A stretch of 64,000 bases of DNA from an uncultured Flavobacteriales bacterium (GCA_905478765.1 CAJQJY010000006.1:101479-165478); one strand, 5' to 3'; positions 7,905 to 17,148 are shown, counted from the first letter of the stretch. Made by a program: numbers and translations. Notes: generated by a model from the letters alone, not told the origin.

Positions 7905-8099
7905 TTAAAAGAAAAAACCTTTTACTACCAGATAAGGAATAAGAATATATAATATTGAATCTCTTATCAAATAAAACATAAAGAAATAAAATAAAATCTT
8001 CCAACCCCCTTTTCTTAATACGCCTTTAAATCCATCTTCTTTAAAAACAGCAATATACTCTTGAAGAAACTTAACTCTTAATAGCTTTTTAATTTTCAT
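7905..8099 (-). CDS. Hypothetical small membrane protein (64 aa)
   Basis: A basic N-terminal half (MKIKKLLRVKFLQEY) precedes one long or two short hydrophobic stretches (about 33-63) with aromatic and Pro residues (YILIPYLVV). It begins immediately after the ornithine aminotransferase stop codon, with no gap, so it is co-translated with rocD. I do not recognise a function. An inner-membrane location follows from the hydrophobic stretch. Confidence 0.65.
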   Translation of the reverse strand: MKIKKLLRVKFLQEYIAVFKEDGFKGVLRKGGWKILFYFFMFYLIRDSILYILIPYLVVKGFFF

Positions 8100-9311
8100 T
8101 TAGAATGATAAAATAGTTTTTTTAATAATAGTAATACACTCCATTAATTGTTCTTCTGTAATTAATAGAGGAGGAGCAAAACGAATAATATCTCCATGAG
8201 TTGGTTTTGCCAACAAACCATTGTCTCTTAGCTTTAAACATACATCCCATGCCTCCTTGCCGTTTTTAGGTTTTATAATAATTGCATTAAGCAATCCCTT
8301 TCCTCTAACAAGAGTAATCATATCGTTATCGAAATCTCTTAGTTCTTTTCTAAATATCTTTCCTAGTCTATATGCATTTTCAGCAAGATTTTCATCAATA
8401 ACTACTTCAAGCGCAGCTTGAGCTACTTTACAAGCAATTGGATTGCCTCCAAAAGTAGAACCATGCTCTCCAGGCTTAATACAGAGCATAATTTCATCAT
8501 CAGCTAATACGGCAGAAACAGGAAAAACTCCACCAGAAATAGCTTTACCAAGAATTAATATATCCGGACGTGCGTCTTCATAATCACAGGCAAGCATCTT
8601 ACCAGTACGTGCAATACCAGTTTGGACTTCATCAGCAATAAATAAAACATTATATTTATCACACAATTTTCTTACACCTTCCAAATAACCCTGATCTGGA
8701 ACAACAACACCAGCTTCTCCTTGAATTGGCTCAACCATAAAAGCACAAACATTAAAGTCTTGAAGCTCTTTTTCTAGCGCTTCAAGATTATTATATGGAA
8801 TCAAATCATATCCGGGCATAAAAGGACCAAAACCTTCATAAGAAGAAGGATCATCAGAACTAGAAATTGCAGCAAGTGTTCTACCCCAAAAATTTCCATT
8901 GGCAAAAACAATTCTAGCTTTATTCTTTGAAATACCTTTTTTCATATAACCCCATTTTCGTGCTAATTTATTAGCAGTCTCTCCTCCTTCAACACCTGTA
9001 TTCATAGGTAATACCTTGTCATAACCGAAAAGTTTTGTTATAAATTGTTCATATTGGCCTAATACGTTATTATAGAAAGCTCTAGAAGTGAGCGTTAAAG
9101 TATCAGCTTGTTTTTTAAGTACATCTACAATTTTAGGATGACAATGCCCCTGATTTACTGCTGAATAAGATGACAGAAAATCATAATATTTTTTCCCCTC
9201 AACATCCCATACAAAAACTCCTTCTCCTTTTGCCAAAACTACAGGTAAAGGGTGATAATTATGCGCCCCATATTTATCTTCTAATTCTATATATTTTTTT
9301 GACTTAAACAT
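8100..9311 (-). CDS. rocD: Ornithine--oxo-acid aminotransferase
   Basis: This class III PLP aminotransferase of 403 residues transfers the delta-amino group of ornithine to 2-oxoglutarate, giving glutamate semialdehyde for proline/glutamate metabolism. Visible signs are the start [19 protein letters not shown], the [10 protein letters not shown] segment, FIADEVQTG with the PLP-ring Asp, and ILGKAISGG with the Schiff-base Lys. Length and these motifs match RocD/OAT rather than acetylornithine aminotransferase. It opens a row of four genes ending in the crp/fnr regulator, an unusual pairing for this enzyme. Confidence 0.95.
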   Translation of the reverse strand: MFKSKKYIELEDKYGAHNYHPLPVVLAKGEGVFVWDVEGKKYYDFLSSYSAVNQGHCHPKIVDVLKKQADTLTLTSRAFYNNVLGQYEQFITKLFGYDKVLPMNTGVEGGETANKLARKWGYMKKGISKNKARIVFANGNFWGRTLAAISSSDDPSSYEGFGPFMPGYDLIPYNNLEALEKELQDFNVCAFMVEPIQGEAGVVVPDQGYLEGVRKLCDKYNVLFIADEVQTGIARTGKMLACDYEDARPDILILGKAISGGVFPVSAVLADDEIMLCIKPGEHGSTFGGNPIACKVAQAALEVVIDENLAENAYRLGKIFRKELRDFDNDMITLVRGKGLLNAIIIKPKNGKEAWDVCLKLRDNGLLAKPTHGDIIRFAPPLLITEEQLMECITIIKKTILSF

Positions 9312-9336
9312 TTTTACTACATTTATAATTAAAGTG

Positions 9337-9344
9337 CAAATATA
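9337..9344 (-). promoter_or_regulatory. Candidate -7 box of rocD
   Basis: The minus strand reads TATATTTG followed by CAC, a match to TAnnTTTG, 25 bases upstream of the rocD ATG. No convincing -33 motif is seen at the usual distance. Confidence 0.4.
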
Positions 9345-9853
9345 TGCATAGAAATTAAATACAGCTATGAAATAAAAAAGTAGGTTGAAAAATAACTAGC
9401 CCATCAAAAAAACCTCACTTTTATAAACTAAGTGAAACGAAAATTATTTTTAAAAAGAAGATGGTACCAATAAGAAACTATTGCCTAAAGCCCCACTTAA
9501 CAATAAAATTAATGAAACGAAAATTATAAATCATAATAACTACTGCAAAAGAAAAAGTTATTATACTAACAAAAAACTAAATACGAAACTTCTTTGTTAG
9601 CCACTACGGTTACTATTTTTAGATAATTGTGACAAAATATAAATACAACACCCAAAAACATAATTATTTTAAAAATAATACAGCAATGATACAATCCTAA
9701 AAGTGCAAAATCAATCAATTTAAATATGGATGCTGAAAATTTAAACTAAAATTAACATAAAAAAACTAAAATCAAAAACTTTTATTTTTTATCCCTTTTT
9801 CATTAAGTTAGCGATTTTTCAAAAATTTCATAGAAAATTGATGTTTGAATAAT
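9345..9853. other. AT-rich non-coding region between rocD and rlmD
   Basis: About 500 bases between two divergent genes hold no ORF, no tRNA-like clover and no strong terminator. The only structure I see is a pair of direct repeats (separate entry) and long A/T tracts. It probably serves as the divergent promoter region, but it is longer than most gaps in this window and could hold a small RNA or the remains of a lost gene. Confidence 0.5.
9433..9527. repeat. 15-bp direct repeat pair, 80 bp apart
   Basis: TGAAACGAAAATTAT occurs at 9433-9447 and again at 9513-9527. The phase of 80 bases is not a small multiple of a motif, and no third copy is seen nearby. It could be a repeated protein site or chance in AT-rich DNA. 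Confidence 0.4.
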
Positions 9854-9887
9854 TTTGATGTTTTTTTGCTAATATAATTTATTTTTG
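9854..9887 (+). promoter_or_regulatory. Bacteroidota-type promoter of rlmD
   Basis: TTTG (9854-9857) and TATTTTTG (9880-9887) are 22 bases apart, matching TTTG-N17-23-TAnnTTTG. The -7 box ends only 4 bases before the ATG, so the message would be nearly leaderless. Confidence 0.5.
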
Positions 9888-9891
9888 CAAA

Positions 9892-11301
9892 ATGGGAAAA
9901 AATAGAAGACAGCCAATTTTAATAGAAAATATTGAAATTATTGATACAGCAAGTAAAGGAAAATCAGTAGCCAAACATGATGGAAGAACTATATTTGTAC
10001 AAGGTGGAGTACCTGGAGATATTTGCGATATTACTGTTTTTAAAAGGAGAAAGAAATATTGGGAAGCTAGAATTGAAAAAATACATTCTTATTCTGAAAA
10101 AAGAACAGAACCAAAATGTGAACATTTCGGAACTTGTGGTGGTTGCAAATGGCAAAACATGAAATACGAATCTCAACTTAATTTTAAACAAAATGAAGTA
10201 CTTAACAACCTAAAAAGAATTGGAGGCATTGATCTGCCGAATCATCAAGAAATAATTGGTAGCAAAAATGAGTATTTTTACAGAAATAAAATGGAATACA
10301 CCTTCTCTAATAAAAGGTGGCTTACCATTGAAGAAATACAATCACAAGAAGATATAAAAGACAAAGATGCTTGTGGGTTTCATGTACCTGGAATGTTCGA
10401 TAAAGTAATAAATCTGAATAATTGCTATTTACAACAAGAACCCTCCAACGCAATCAGATTATCAGTAAAAAAGTTTGCTGATAAAAATAATCTTACTTAT
10501 TTTGATATTCGGCATCATAAAGGGCTGTTAAGAAACCTGATGATTCGTACTTCATCCACAAACGATATAATGGTTTTAGTTCAGTTCTATGAAAACGATA
10601 ACAAGAACATCAATTTAATTATGGAATACATTAAAACTACTTTCCCTGAAATTACATCTTTAATGTATATCATCAACCAGAAAGCTAACAACAGCATGTA
10701 CGACCAAGAGGTGACTTGCTATAATGGACAAGATCATATCATTGAAGAGATGGATGGACTCTACTTTAAAATTGGAGCGAAATCCTTTTTCCAAACCAAT
10801 AGCGAGCAAGCAAAGGTATTGTATCGCAAAACAAAAGAACTTGCAAATATTACATCTGATGATTTAGTTTACGACCTTTATACAGGCACAGGGACTATAG
10901 CACAATATGTTGCTAATTCAGCTAAAAAAGTTGTTGGAATTGACTCTGTAGACGAAGGAATAAAAGCAGCTTATTTAAATGCAGAACGCAACAATATTCA
11001 CAACTGCACTTTCTATACTGGAGACATGAAAGAGATTTTTACAGATGAATTCATTTCAAAAAATGGAACTCCTGATGTAATCATTACAGACCCACCAAGA
11101 GATGGAATGCACAAAAAAGTAGTAGAGCAAATCCTTAAAATTAGTGCAAAACGAATTGTATATGTAAGTTGTAATTCAGCAACACAAGCAAGAGATTTAG
11201 CTTTGATGAATGAGAAATATAAAGTTTCACATATTCAGCCAGTAGATATGTTTCCGCAAACACACCATGTAGAAAATATTGTTGTTTTGGAATTAAAATA
11301 G
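9892..11301 (+). CDS. rlmD: 23S rRNA (uracil(1939)-C(5))-methyltransferase RlmD
   Basis: The 469-residue enzyme has an N-terminal TRAM domain (about 1-60). Iron-sulfur cysteines CEHFGTCGGC sit near 80-90 (C-x5-C-x2-C), and the likely fourth Cys is in NNCYLQ. The SAM-binding VYDLYTGTGT is near 325, with TDPPRDGMHKK near 400 and catalytic Cys YVSCNS near 425. These are the marks of the RumA/TrmA family, and the cluster cysteines favour RlmD-type enzymes. It methylates a uridine in 23S rRNA. It is transcribed alone, away from the sulfur island. RlmCD-like dual specificity cannot be excluded. Confidence 0.95.
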   Translation: MGKNRRQPILIENIEIIDTASKGKSVAKHDGRTIFVQGGVPGDICDITVFKRRKKYWEARIEKIHSYSEKRTEPKCEHFGTCGGCKWQNMKYESQLNFKQNEVLNNLKRIGGIDLPNHQEIIGSKNEYFYRNKMEYTFSNKRWLTIEEIQSQEDIKDKDACGFHVPGMFDKVINLNNCYLQQEPSNAIRLSVKKFADKNNLTYFDIRHHKGLLRNLMIRTSSTNDIMVLVQFYENDNKNINLIMEYIKTTFPEITSLMYIINQKANNSMYDQEVTCYNGQDHIIEEMDGLYFKIGAKSFFQTNSEQAKVLYRKTKELANITSDDLVYDLYTGTGTIAQYVANSAKKVVGIDSVDEGIKAAYLNAERNNIHNCTFYTGDMKEIFTDEFISKNGTPDVIITDPPRDGMHKKVVEQILKISAKRIVYVSCNSATQARDLALMNEKYKVSHIQPVDMFPQTHHVENIVVLELK

Positions 11302-11498
11302 TAATTTTAACAAAAAAACAGTATCTTTAATCATCTCATACCAAAACATCAATCCTGCAATAAGGAAAATAGAATATGATTTTTGTTTACAAGATTGTTC
11401 GTGTTTTAGTAGTGGAAATAATTATCGCAACATGTGGGAATTTACAACTATCATATTAAAAAGATATAAATAATTGGGAATAACAAAAATTTATTAAA

Positions 11499-11687
11499 AT
11501 GAAATCAAATAACATAATTACTGCTACTGCCATTGTTCTTTTCCTCGCTGGAATTTCACAGCTTATAAGAATTTTTTATGGATGGGAAATTACAATATCA
11601 GAATGGGAAATGCCAATTTGGGTAAGCATTATAGCAGGGGCTATTCTTGTATTCTTATCTTACAACCTACTTAAACTCAAAAAATAA
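11499..11687 (+). CDS. Hypothetical small membrane protein (62 aa)
   Basis: The protein has two hydrophobic helices (about 7-25 and 40-57) separated by an aromatic loop with EWEMPIWV. I recognise no family. The stop codon TAA shares its last base with the ATG of the next tiny gene, which in turn overlaps the Sua5 start, so three genes are translationally linked. That arrangement is good evidence that it is real. Confidence 0.6.
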   Translation: MKSNNIITATAIVLFLAGISQLIRIFYGWEITISEWEMPIWVSIIAGAILVFLSYNLLKLKK

Positions 11688-11806
11688 TGAATGATTTTTG
11701 GGAAAAATTAAAAGACCTGTATGACGCAAATCCTATATTATTTGGCTTTTTACTTTTCCTAGATTTATCCATATTATACTTAATAATTCAATACTTCTTT
11801 AACTAA
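11687..11806 (+). CDS. Tiny membrane protein (39 aa), missed by ORF track
   Basis: This frame starts at ATG 11687 within the stop of the 62-residue gene (TAATG) and stops at 11806, where the last A is the first base of the Sua5 ATG (again TAATG). The product starts MNDFWEKLKDLYD and has one transmembrane helix (about 17-36) before a short end. The exact one-base overlaps on both sides suggest a true coupled cistron. No function is recognised. Confidence 0.55.
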   Translation: MNDFWEKLKDLYDANPILFGFLLFLDLSILYLIIQYFFN

Positions 11807-12426
11807 TGTTCTTAAGAATTCATCCTGATAATCCAGACCCAAGGCAAATAAAAAAAGTTGTAGAGTGCCTTAAAGATGGAGGTGTAATTATTTACCCAAC
11901 TGATACTGTTTATGGATTTGGTTGTGATGTAAATAATAAAAAAGCAATGGAAAAACTATGCCTATTAAAAGGTATCGATATTAAAAAACATAACCTTGCA
12001 TTTGTCTGTTATGATTTAAGCCATATTGCTGATTTTACTAAACACTTGGGAACATCAATTTATAAATTGATGAAAAAAACTTTACCAGGGCCTTACACTT
12101 ATATTTTGAATGCAAATAGCAGCATTCCAAAGCTATTTAAAAACAAGAAAAAAGAAATTGGAATAAGAATCCCAGATAATAATATTCCCAGAGAAATAGT
12201 AAAAGAGCTAGGAAATCCAATAGTTACAACATCAGTAAAAGATGATGATATAGAAATTGAAAACAGCACAGATCCTGAGTTAATTTATGAATATTTTGGA
12301 AACAGAGTAGATATGGTTATTTCAGGAGGTTTTGGAGATAGCACACATTCAACTATTATTGATTGCACTGAAAATTACCCTAAAGTTATCCGTAATGGAA
12401 AAGGGGATACTAACTTAATTTACTGA
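11806..12426 (+). CDS. L-threonylcarbamoyladenylate synthase (Sua5/YrdC family)
   Basis: The 206-residue protein has the YrdC fold: VIIYPTDTVYGFGCD near 28-42, the KxR-type region LCLLKGIDIKKH near 53-64, LPGPYTYIL near 92, and IGIRIPDN near 112. The enzyme makes threonylcarbamoyl-AMP from Thr, bicarbonate and ATP, the first step of t6A37 tRNA modification. It is the short form without the C-terminal Sua5 domain. Its 3' end overlaps the convergent coaE by 17 bases. Confidence 0.93.
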   Translation: MFLRIHPDNPDPRQIKKVVECLKDGGVIIYPTDTVYGFGCDVNNKKAMEKLCLLKGIDIKKHNLAFVCYDLSHIADFTKHLGTSIYKLMKKTLPGPYTYILNANSSIPKLFKNKKKEIGIRIPDNNIPREIVKELGNPIVTTSVKDDDIEIENSTDPELIYEYFGNRVDMVISGGFGDSTHSTIIDCTENYPKVIRNGKGDTNLIY

Positions 12427-12985
12427 TAATTTTAATAACTTGAGGTAATATTAATTCAACTCCATCATTTACAATTATGTAATCAGATAATTTTTCTTTT
12501 TCTGATTGTTTCATCTGGCTCTCAATTCTACTTTTAACTTGATTAACTGAATCATTATCTCTTTGTTCCACTCTTTGAATCCTAATATTTTCAGGAGCAG
12601 TTACACAGATTATTTTATCAAGTCCTATATGTGAATTGCTTTCAAACAAAATGGCTGCTTCTTTAAACACTAATTCAGACTCTTGCTTTTCACACCAATC
12701 TAAAAAACTTTGCTTTACAAATGGATGAACTAATGCATTTAAACCCTTAAGTTTTTTAATATCAGAAAAAATAATACTTGCTAAAATTTCTTTTTGTAAT
12801 TTCCCATCACTATAAATATCATTACCAAATATTAATTTGATATTATTAATTAATTTTAAATCTGAAGACATGCATTTTTTCGCTTCAACATCTGCATTAA
12901 AAACAGGAATTCCCATTTGAGAAAACAACTTAGCAACAAAGGTTTTACCTACTCCAATTCCTCCAGTTAATCCTATTTTTTTCAT
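12410..12985 (-). CDS. coaE: Dephospho-CoA kinase
   Basis: The enzyme phosphorylates dephospho-CoA in the last step of coenzyme A synthesis. I see the P-loop LTGGIGVGKT at residues 5-14, the substrate segment FNADVEAKK near 30, and the lid region with RVEQRDN. I chose the ATG at 12985, which forms an ATGA overlap with the bshA stop and gives the standard MKKIGLTGG start. The track's start at 13000 is a TTG within bshA. The 191-residue length is normal. Confidence 0.95.
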   Translation of the reverse strand: MKKIGLTGGIGVGKTFVAKLFSQMGIPVFNADVEAKKCMSSDLKLINNIKLIFGNDIYSDGKLQKEILASIIFSDIKKLKGLNALVHPFVKQSFLDWCEKQESELVFKEAAILFESNSHIGLDKIICVTAPENIRIQRVEQRDNDSVNQVKSRIESQMKQSEKEKLSDYIIVNDGVELILPQVIKIISKLS

Positions 12986-14127
12986 GATTTCATTTTGCAA
13001 GAAAGTTCCTGATAAACAGCTTCATATTGTGGTAAAATATTTGGCAAATCAAAAGTATACGCATGTGCTAAAGCATTTTTTTTGAATAGCTTTAGCTTTT
13101 CATTATTTATCAGTATCCTTAAAGTGTCATTTGCCATTTTTTTCACATCCCCTACTTCTGATAAATAACCTGTTTTACCATCAATATTTACTTCTGGTAG
13201 ACCACCAGTATTAGTCGATATTACCGCCACTTTACTTGCCATAGCTTCCAAAGCAACCAAACCAAAACTTTCTCTTTCTGAAGGTAAAATAAAAATATCA
13301 GTAATGGAAAGCATCTTTTCAATTACCTTTAACTTTCCTAGGAATTTCACTTTATCACAAATACCTAATTTTCGGCACAATTGCTCTGCCTTTAAGCGCT
13401 CAGGCCCATCCCCAATCATTAATAATTTTGCTGAAACTTCTTTTTGAACTTTATGAAAAATCTTGATAACATCTTCCACTCTTTTTACTTTTCTAAAATT
13501 TGAAATATGTGTTAAGATAAACTCATTCTTTTTTGCAAATCGATTTCGCAATTTCATATCATCTTCCTGCTGATATAAACTCATGTCAATAAAATTAGGT
13601 ATAGCCTTTATCTCATTTTTAATATTAAAATGTTCTAAAGTTTCACTTTTTAAATCCTCAGAAACAGCTGTTACAGTATCTGACATATTTATTGCATATT
13701 CAATAACTGGTTTAAATGATTTATCCTTACCCAAAAGTGTGATATCTGTACCGTGCAAAGTAGTTACAATAGGAATATCAATACCATGAGTTGCTAAAAT
13801 TTGCTTAGCATTAACCGCTGCACTAGCATGTGGAATTGCATAATGAACATGCAAGATATTTAACTTTTCATGCAAAGCTACATCTACTAATTTTGAAGTC
13901 AAATTAAGCTCATAAGGTGCGTATTCAAAAAGTGGATAATCAGGGACACTTACTTCATGATAATAAATTTTTTCTGAAAAAATATCAAGTCTAAATGGTT
14001 GATCATAAGAAATAAAATGTACCTCATGACCTTTTTCAGCGAGTGCAATCCCAAGTTCGGTAGCCACTACTCCACTACCACCATAAGTTGGGTAACAAAC
14101 AATGCCTATTTTAAGTTTCTTAATCAT
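12982..14127 (-). CDS. bshA: N-acetyl-alpha-D-glucosaminyl L-malate synthase
   Basis: This GT4 glycosyltransferase of 381 residues has the BshA signature start GIVCYPTYGGSGVVATELG. The HVHYAIPHASAA and TTLHGTDITLLG segments follow, and ESFGLVALEAMA with the EX7E motif lies near 285. BshA joins UDP-GlcNAc to L-malate in the first step of bacillithiol synthesis. Bacillithiol persulfide is the substrate described for CstB, so this gene fits the sulfur island at the left of the window. It overlaps the upstream GH3 gene by 8 bases and coaE by 4. Confidence 0.95.
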   Translation of the reverse strand: MIKKLKIGIVCYPTYGGSGVVATELGIALAEKGHEVHFISYDQPFRLDIFSEKIYYHEVSVPDYPLFEYAPYELNLTSKLVDVALHEKLNILHVHYAIPHASAAVNAKQILATHGIDIPIVTTLHGTDITLLGKDKSFKPVIEYAINMSDTVTAVSEDLKSETLEHFNIKNEIKAIPNFIDMSLYQQEDDMKLRNRFAKKNEFILTHISNFRKVKRVEDVIKIFHKVQKEVSAKLLMIGDGPERLKAEQLCRKLGICDKVKFLGKLKVIEKMLSITDIFILPSERESFGLVALEAMASKVAVISTNTGGLPEVNIDGKTGYLSEVGDVKKMANDTLRILINNEKLKLFKKNALAHAYTFDLPNILPQYEAVYQELSCKMKS

Positions 14128-17059
14128 TTAAACTATCATAAATTATTTGCATAATATTAGTTCTTACATCCATATTTAATAACTTCTTATTGTTTGCATC
14201 AGGATGAATTCTATTTGATAAAAATACATAAACTAAATCAGTTGATGGATCAGCCCAAGCCAAAGTTCCAGTAAAACCACTATGACCAAAACTTGATAAT
14301 GAAACGTATTGGCAAGTTGTACCACCTTCTTCTCCCTCCAGAACTGGTTTATCAAATCCAGCTCCTCTCCTATTATCATTATTAGGAAATTGACATTTTG
14401 TAAATTCCTTTACCACTTCTTTTGATAAATATTGTTCACCTGCGTACACTCCATTTTGCAAATACATTTGCATCAATTTTGCTAAATCATTAGCATTAGA
14501 AAAAAGTCCAGCATGACCACTAACACCACCCTGCATAGCCGATCCCATATCATGTACATACCCTTTTAAAAGCTGACTTCTGAATTCATAATCAAATTCA
14601 GTTGGAACAATTCTATTTGGATTAATTCTACCCAAAGGTAAATATCCTAAACTTTCCATTCCAAGCCCTTTATAAAATTGTTCCGCAACAATATTATTAA
14701 GTTTCTTTTTATATTTCGACTCAATCAACTTCTTAAAAAAGTAGTATCCTAAATCAGAATAGCGATAATTTTTATCTTCTAATAATTCTGATTCTTTTAT
14801 TTGCTGAAAAATTGAATCAGAAAATTGAGCGTGAAGATAAATTCCCTCAGCAACTTCAATAGGATATTCTTCTGATTCAAATTTACTATACAAAGTATCT
14901 CTTAAACTCATAATACCAGAAATACTGTCCTTTTGTAAAGTTCGTTTGTAAAACGGAATCCAAGGGTATAGTCTGGACTGATGAGATAAAATCTCACGTA
15001 TAATTAAATCCTTTTTATCAGAACTATCAAGAGGCATATAAACTCCTATTTTTTCATCTAAATCAATACTACCATTATCAACCATGCGCATTAAAACAGG
15101 TAAAGTTGCTCCAATTTTTGTAATTGATGCTAAATCATAAATATCAGAATTACTTACGGCTATTTTTTCATCATAAGTATGATAACCGTAAGATTTATTA
15201 AAAAAAATATCACCATCTTTTGCGATTAAAATCTGACAACCAGGTGTAGCTTTATTAGCAATTGCATTTTCAGCAATACTATCAATTTTATAAAGCAAAT
15301 CTGATCTAAAATTTATTTCTTCAGGAGACACATATCTCATTCTAATAGGTTCAGTTTTAAACCCTGTATTTATTTCATAATGATTAGATGTAACTGGTAT
15401 TTTACCGCTAATTCCAATACCACCAAAAATAGCTTGAGCACTCTGTTCTTGTGCTACTTTACTATTCTGATAGCTAAGTAAAAGCACATCAAAATTATTA
15501 ATAAACATAAAAGAATTCAAACTATAAGGATTTGCAAAAACAGAAACCACAATTTTAGATTGCAATGCAATAGACTGCAATAAAATATCTGCTTTTCTAT
15601 CAATTCTATAGTCTTTCCAAGCATTAGCATTAGACTTATGCACACTGGCAATTACTAAATTAAATTTTGAAAGTTTATTCAATAAAACTGCTTGCTGACT
15701 AGCAGTCGCTTTCTCAGAAATTGTAAAATGAGTAGTTGGAGCATAATTAGACAGCATAGACTGAAAGTCAGCACCACTTTCACCAATAGAAACAGAAGCA
15801 ATTCGCAATGTGTCTAGTCTTTTTAAAGGCAACAAATCATCATAATTCTGCAACAAAGTTAATGATGATTTTACCAATTTTTTATCTAATAGTTCAGTTT
15901 CACTTGTTATAATTTCATCAGTAATTTTTTCCAAATTTACAGAAGAATAATTATCTAGTCCCATCCATTGTTTTGCTTTTAAAATCTTTAAACATCTTGC
16001 ATCAATCTCTTTTTGAGTAATTTGATTTTTAGCAATTGCTTTTTTAATTTCTTCAATTGCTTTTGGAACATTCAAGGGATAAAGTAAAACATCATTACCA
16101 GCAAGTAAAGCTTTTACGTCAACTATTCCTGGTTCATAAAAATCACTTACCCCTTTCATATTTAATCCATCAGTAATTGCCAAGCCAGTAAATCCCATTT
16201 CTTTTTTTAGCAATCCATCCACTACTTTAGGAGAAAGAGATACAGCCAAATTCTTAGTATTATCTAGTACTGGTATATGCAAATGAGCAACCATAATTGA
16301 ACCAATTCCATTATTAATTAACTTTTTAAAAGGAACTAATTCAACTTCATCTAAACGATACTTCAGGTGATTTACTGTAGGTAATGTTTTGTGAGAATCA
16401 GCATCTGTATCACCATGTCCAGGAAAATGTTTTGCACAGGCTAAAATCTTATTATCTTGCATTCCCTTCATGTAAGCTACACCCATCCGTCCAACTTTCT
16501 CAGGATTTTCACCAAAGGAACGGTTATTAATAATTGGGTTTTCAGGGTTTGAATTAACATCAACAACAGGAGCAAAATTAATGTGAGTTCCAATAAGTTT
16601 GCATTGACGAGCTACTTCTTCTCCCATTTGGTAAATTAAGTTAGTATCTTCAATAGCACCCAAAGTCATTGGCCAAGGAAAACTCAACGCAGAATCCAAT
16701 CGCATAGCCACCCCCCATTCTGCATCCATAGCAATCATTAAAGGAGTTTTAGTTATTGACTGATAATAATTAGTCAACTTGGCTTGCCTTACAGGACCAC
16801 CTTGCAAAAACATCAAACCACCAACATTATAATGTTCAATCAAATCAGTAATTTGTTGTTTATGTGCGTCTCCTTGATTAGAGTAAGCAGTAACTACAAA
16901 CAACTGTGCAATCCTCTCTTCTTCAGATAAAGTTAGAAAAACGCTATCAGCCCAAGAAGTTGAATCAGTTAAGAAAACAGCATTACTTTGTGCATTTGTA
17001 TTGGAAATATTACTAATAAAAACTACAAAAAGCAATATTAAAATCTTAATTTTTATCAT
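14120..17059 (-). CDS. GH3 beta-N-acetylhexosaminidase fused to beta-lactamase-like serine hydrolase
   Basis: The product is 979 residues from the ATG at 17059; the track start at 17092 is a TTG before the signal peptide. It has a signal peptide ending near NAQ. A GH3 domain follows (about 40-390) with KHFPGHGDTDADSH and nucleophile AITDGLNMKGV, then a GH3 C-terminal domain (about 410-590). Last is a class C beta-lactamase/DD-peptidase-like domain (about 610-975) with SITK, YSD and HSG. All catalytic motifs look present. NagZ-type cleavage of cell-wall GlcNAc plus an esterase or peptidase activity is likely, in the periplasm. Such fusions occur in Bacteroidota. Confidence 0.93.
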   Translation of the reverse strand: MIKIKILILLFVVFISNISNTNAQSNAVFLTDSTSWADSVFLTLSEEERIAQLFVVTAYSNQGDAHKQQITDLIEHYNVGGLMFLQGGPVRQAKLTNYYQSITKTPLMIAMDAEWGVAMRLDSALSFPWPMTLGAIEDTNLIYQMGEEVARQCKLIGTHINFAPVVDVNSNPENPIINNRSFGENPEKVGRMGVAYMKGMQDNKILACAKHFPGHGDTDADSHKTLPTVNHLKYRLDEVELVPFKKLINNGIGSIMVAHLHIPVLDNTKNLAVSLSPKVVDGLLKKEMGFTGLAITDGLNMKGVSDFYEPGIVDVKALLAGNDVLLYPLNVPKAIEEIKKAIAKNQITQKEIDARCLKILKAKQWMGLDNYSSVNLEKITDEIITSETELLDKKLVKSSLTLLQNYDDLLPLKRLDTLRIASVSIGESGADFQSMLSNYAPTTHFTISEKATASQQAVLLNKLSKFNLVIASVHKSNANAWKDYRIDRKADILLQSIALQSKIVVSVFANPYSLNSFMFINNFDVLLLSYQNSKVAQEQSAQAIFGGIGISGKIPVTSNHYEINTGFKTEPIRMRYVSPEEINFRSDLLYKIDSIAENAIANKATPGCQILIAKDGDIFFNKSYGYHTYDEKIAVSNSDIYDLASITKIGATLPVLMRMVDNGSIDLDEKIGVYMPLDSSDKKDLIIREILSHQSRLYPWIPFYKRTLQKDSISGIMSLRDTLYSKFESEEYPIEVAEGIYLHAQFSDSIFQQIKESELLEDKNYRYSDLGYYFFKKLIESKYKKKLNNIVAEQFYKGLGMESLGYLPLGRINPNRIVPTEFDYEFRSQLLKGYVHDMGSAMQGGVSGHAGLFSNANDLAKLMQMYLQNGVYAGEQYLSKEVVKEFTKCQFPNNDNRRGAGFDKPVLEGEEGGTTCQYVSLSSFGHSGFTGTLAWADPSTDLVYVFLSNRIHPDANNKKLLNMDVRTNIMQIIYDSLND

Positions 17060-17140
17060 AGTCGTAAAATTATAAATTGTAGGTAAAATCAAAAAGAATT
17101 AACAAAAGTAAAATCATTACTTATCAACTAAAATATTTAA

Positions 17141-17148
17141 TACTTTTG
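17141..17148 (+). promoter_or_regulatory. Candidate -7 box of the mutL operon
   Basis: TACTTTTG fits TAnnTTTG and ends 5 bases before the ATG at 17154. It would drive the 79-residue gene, mutL, the rhomboids and the EEP gene, all spaced within 14 bases. No -33 motif is evident. Confidence 0.4.

Noticed and set aside
12986-13000. Upstream TTG start for coaE
   Set aside because: It lies inside bshA and adds five residues before the standard MKKIGLTGG start, while ATG 12985 forms an ATGA overlap.
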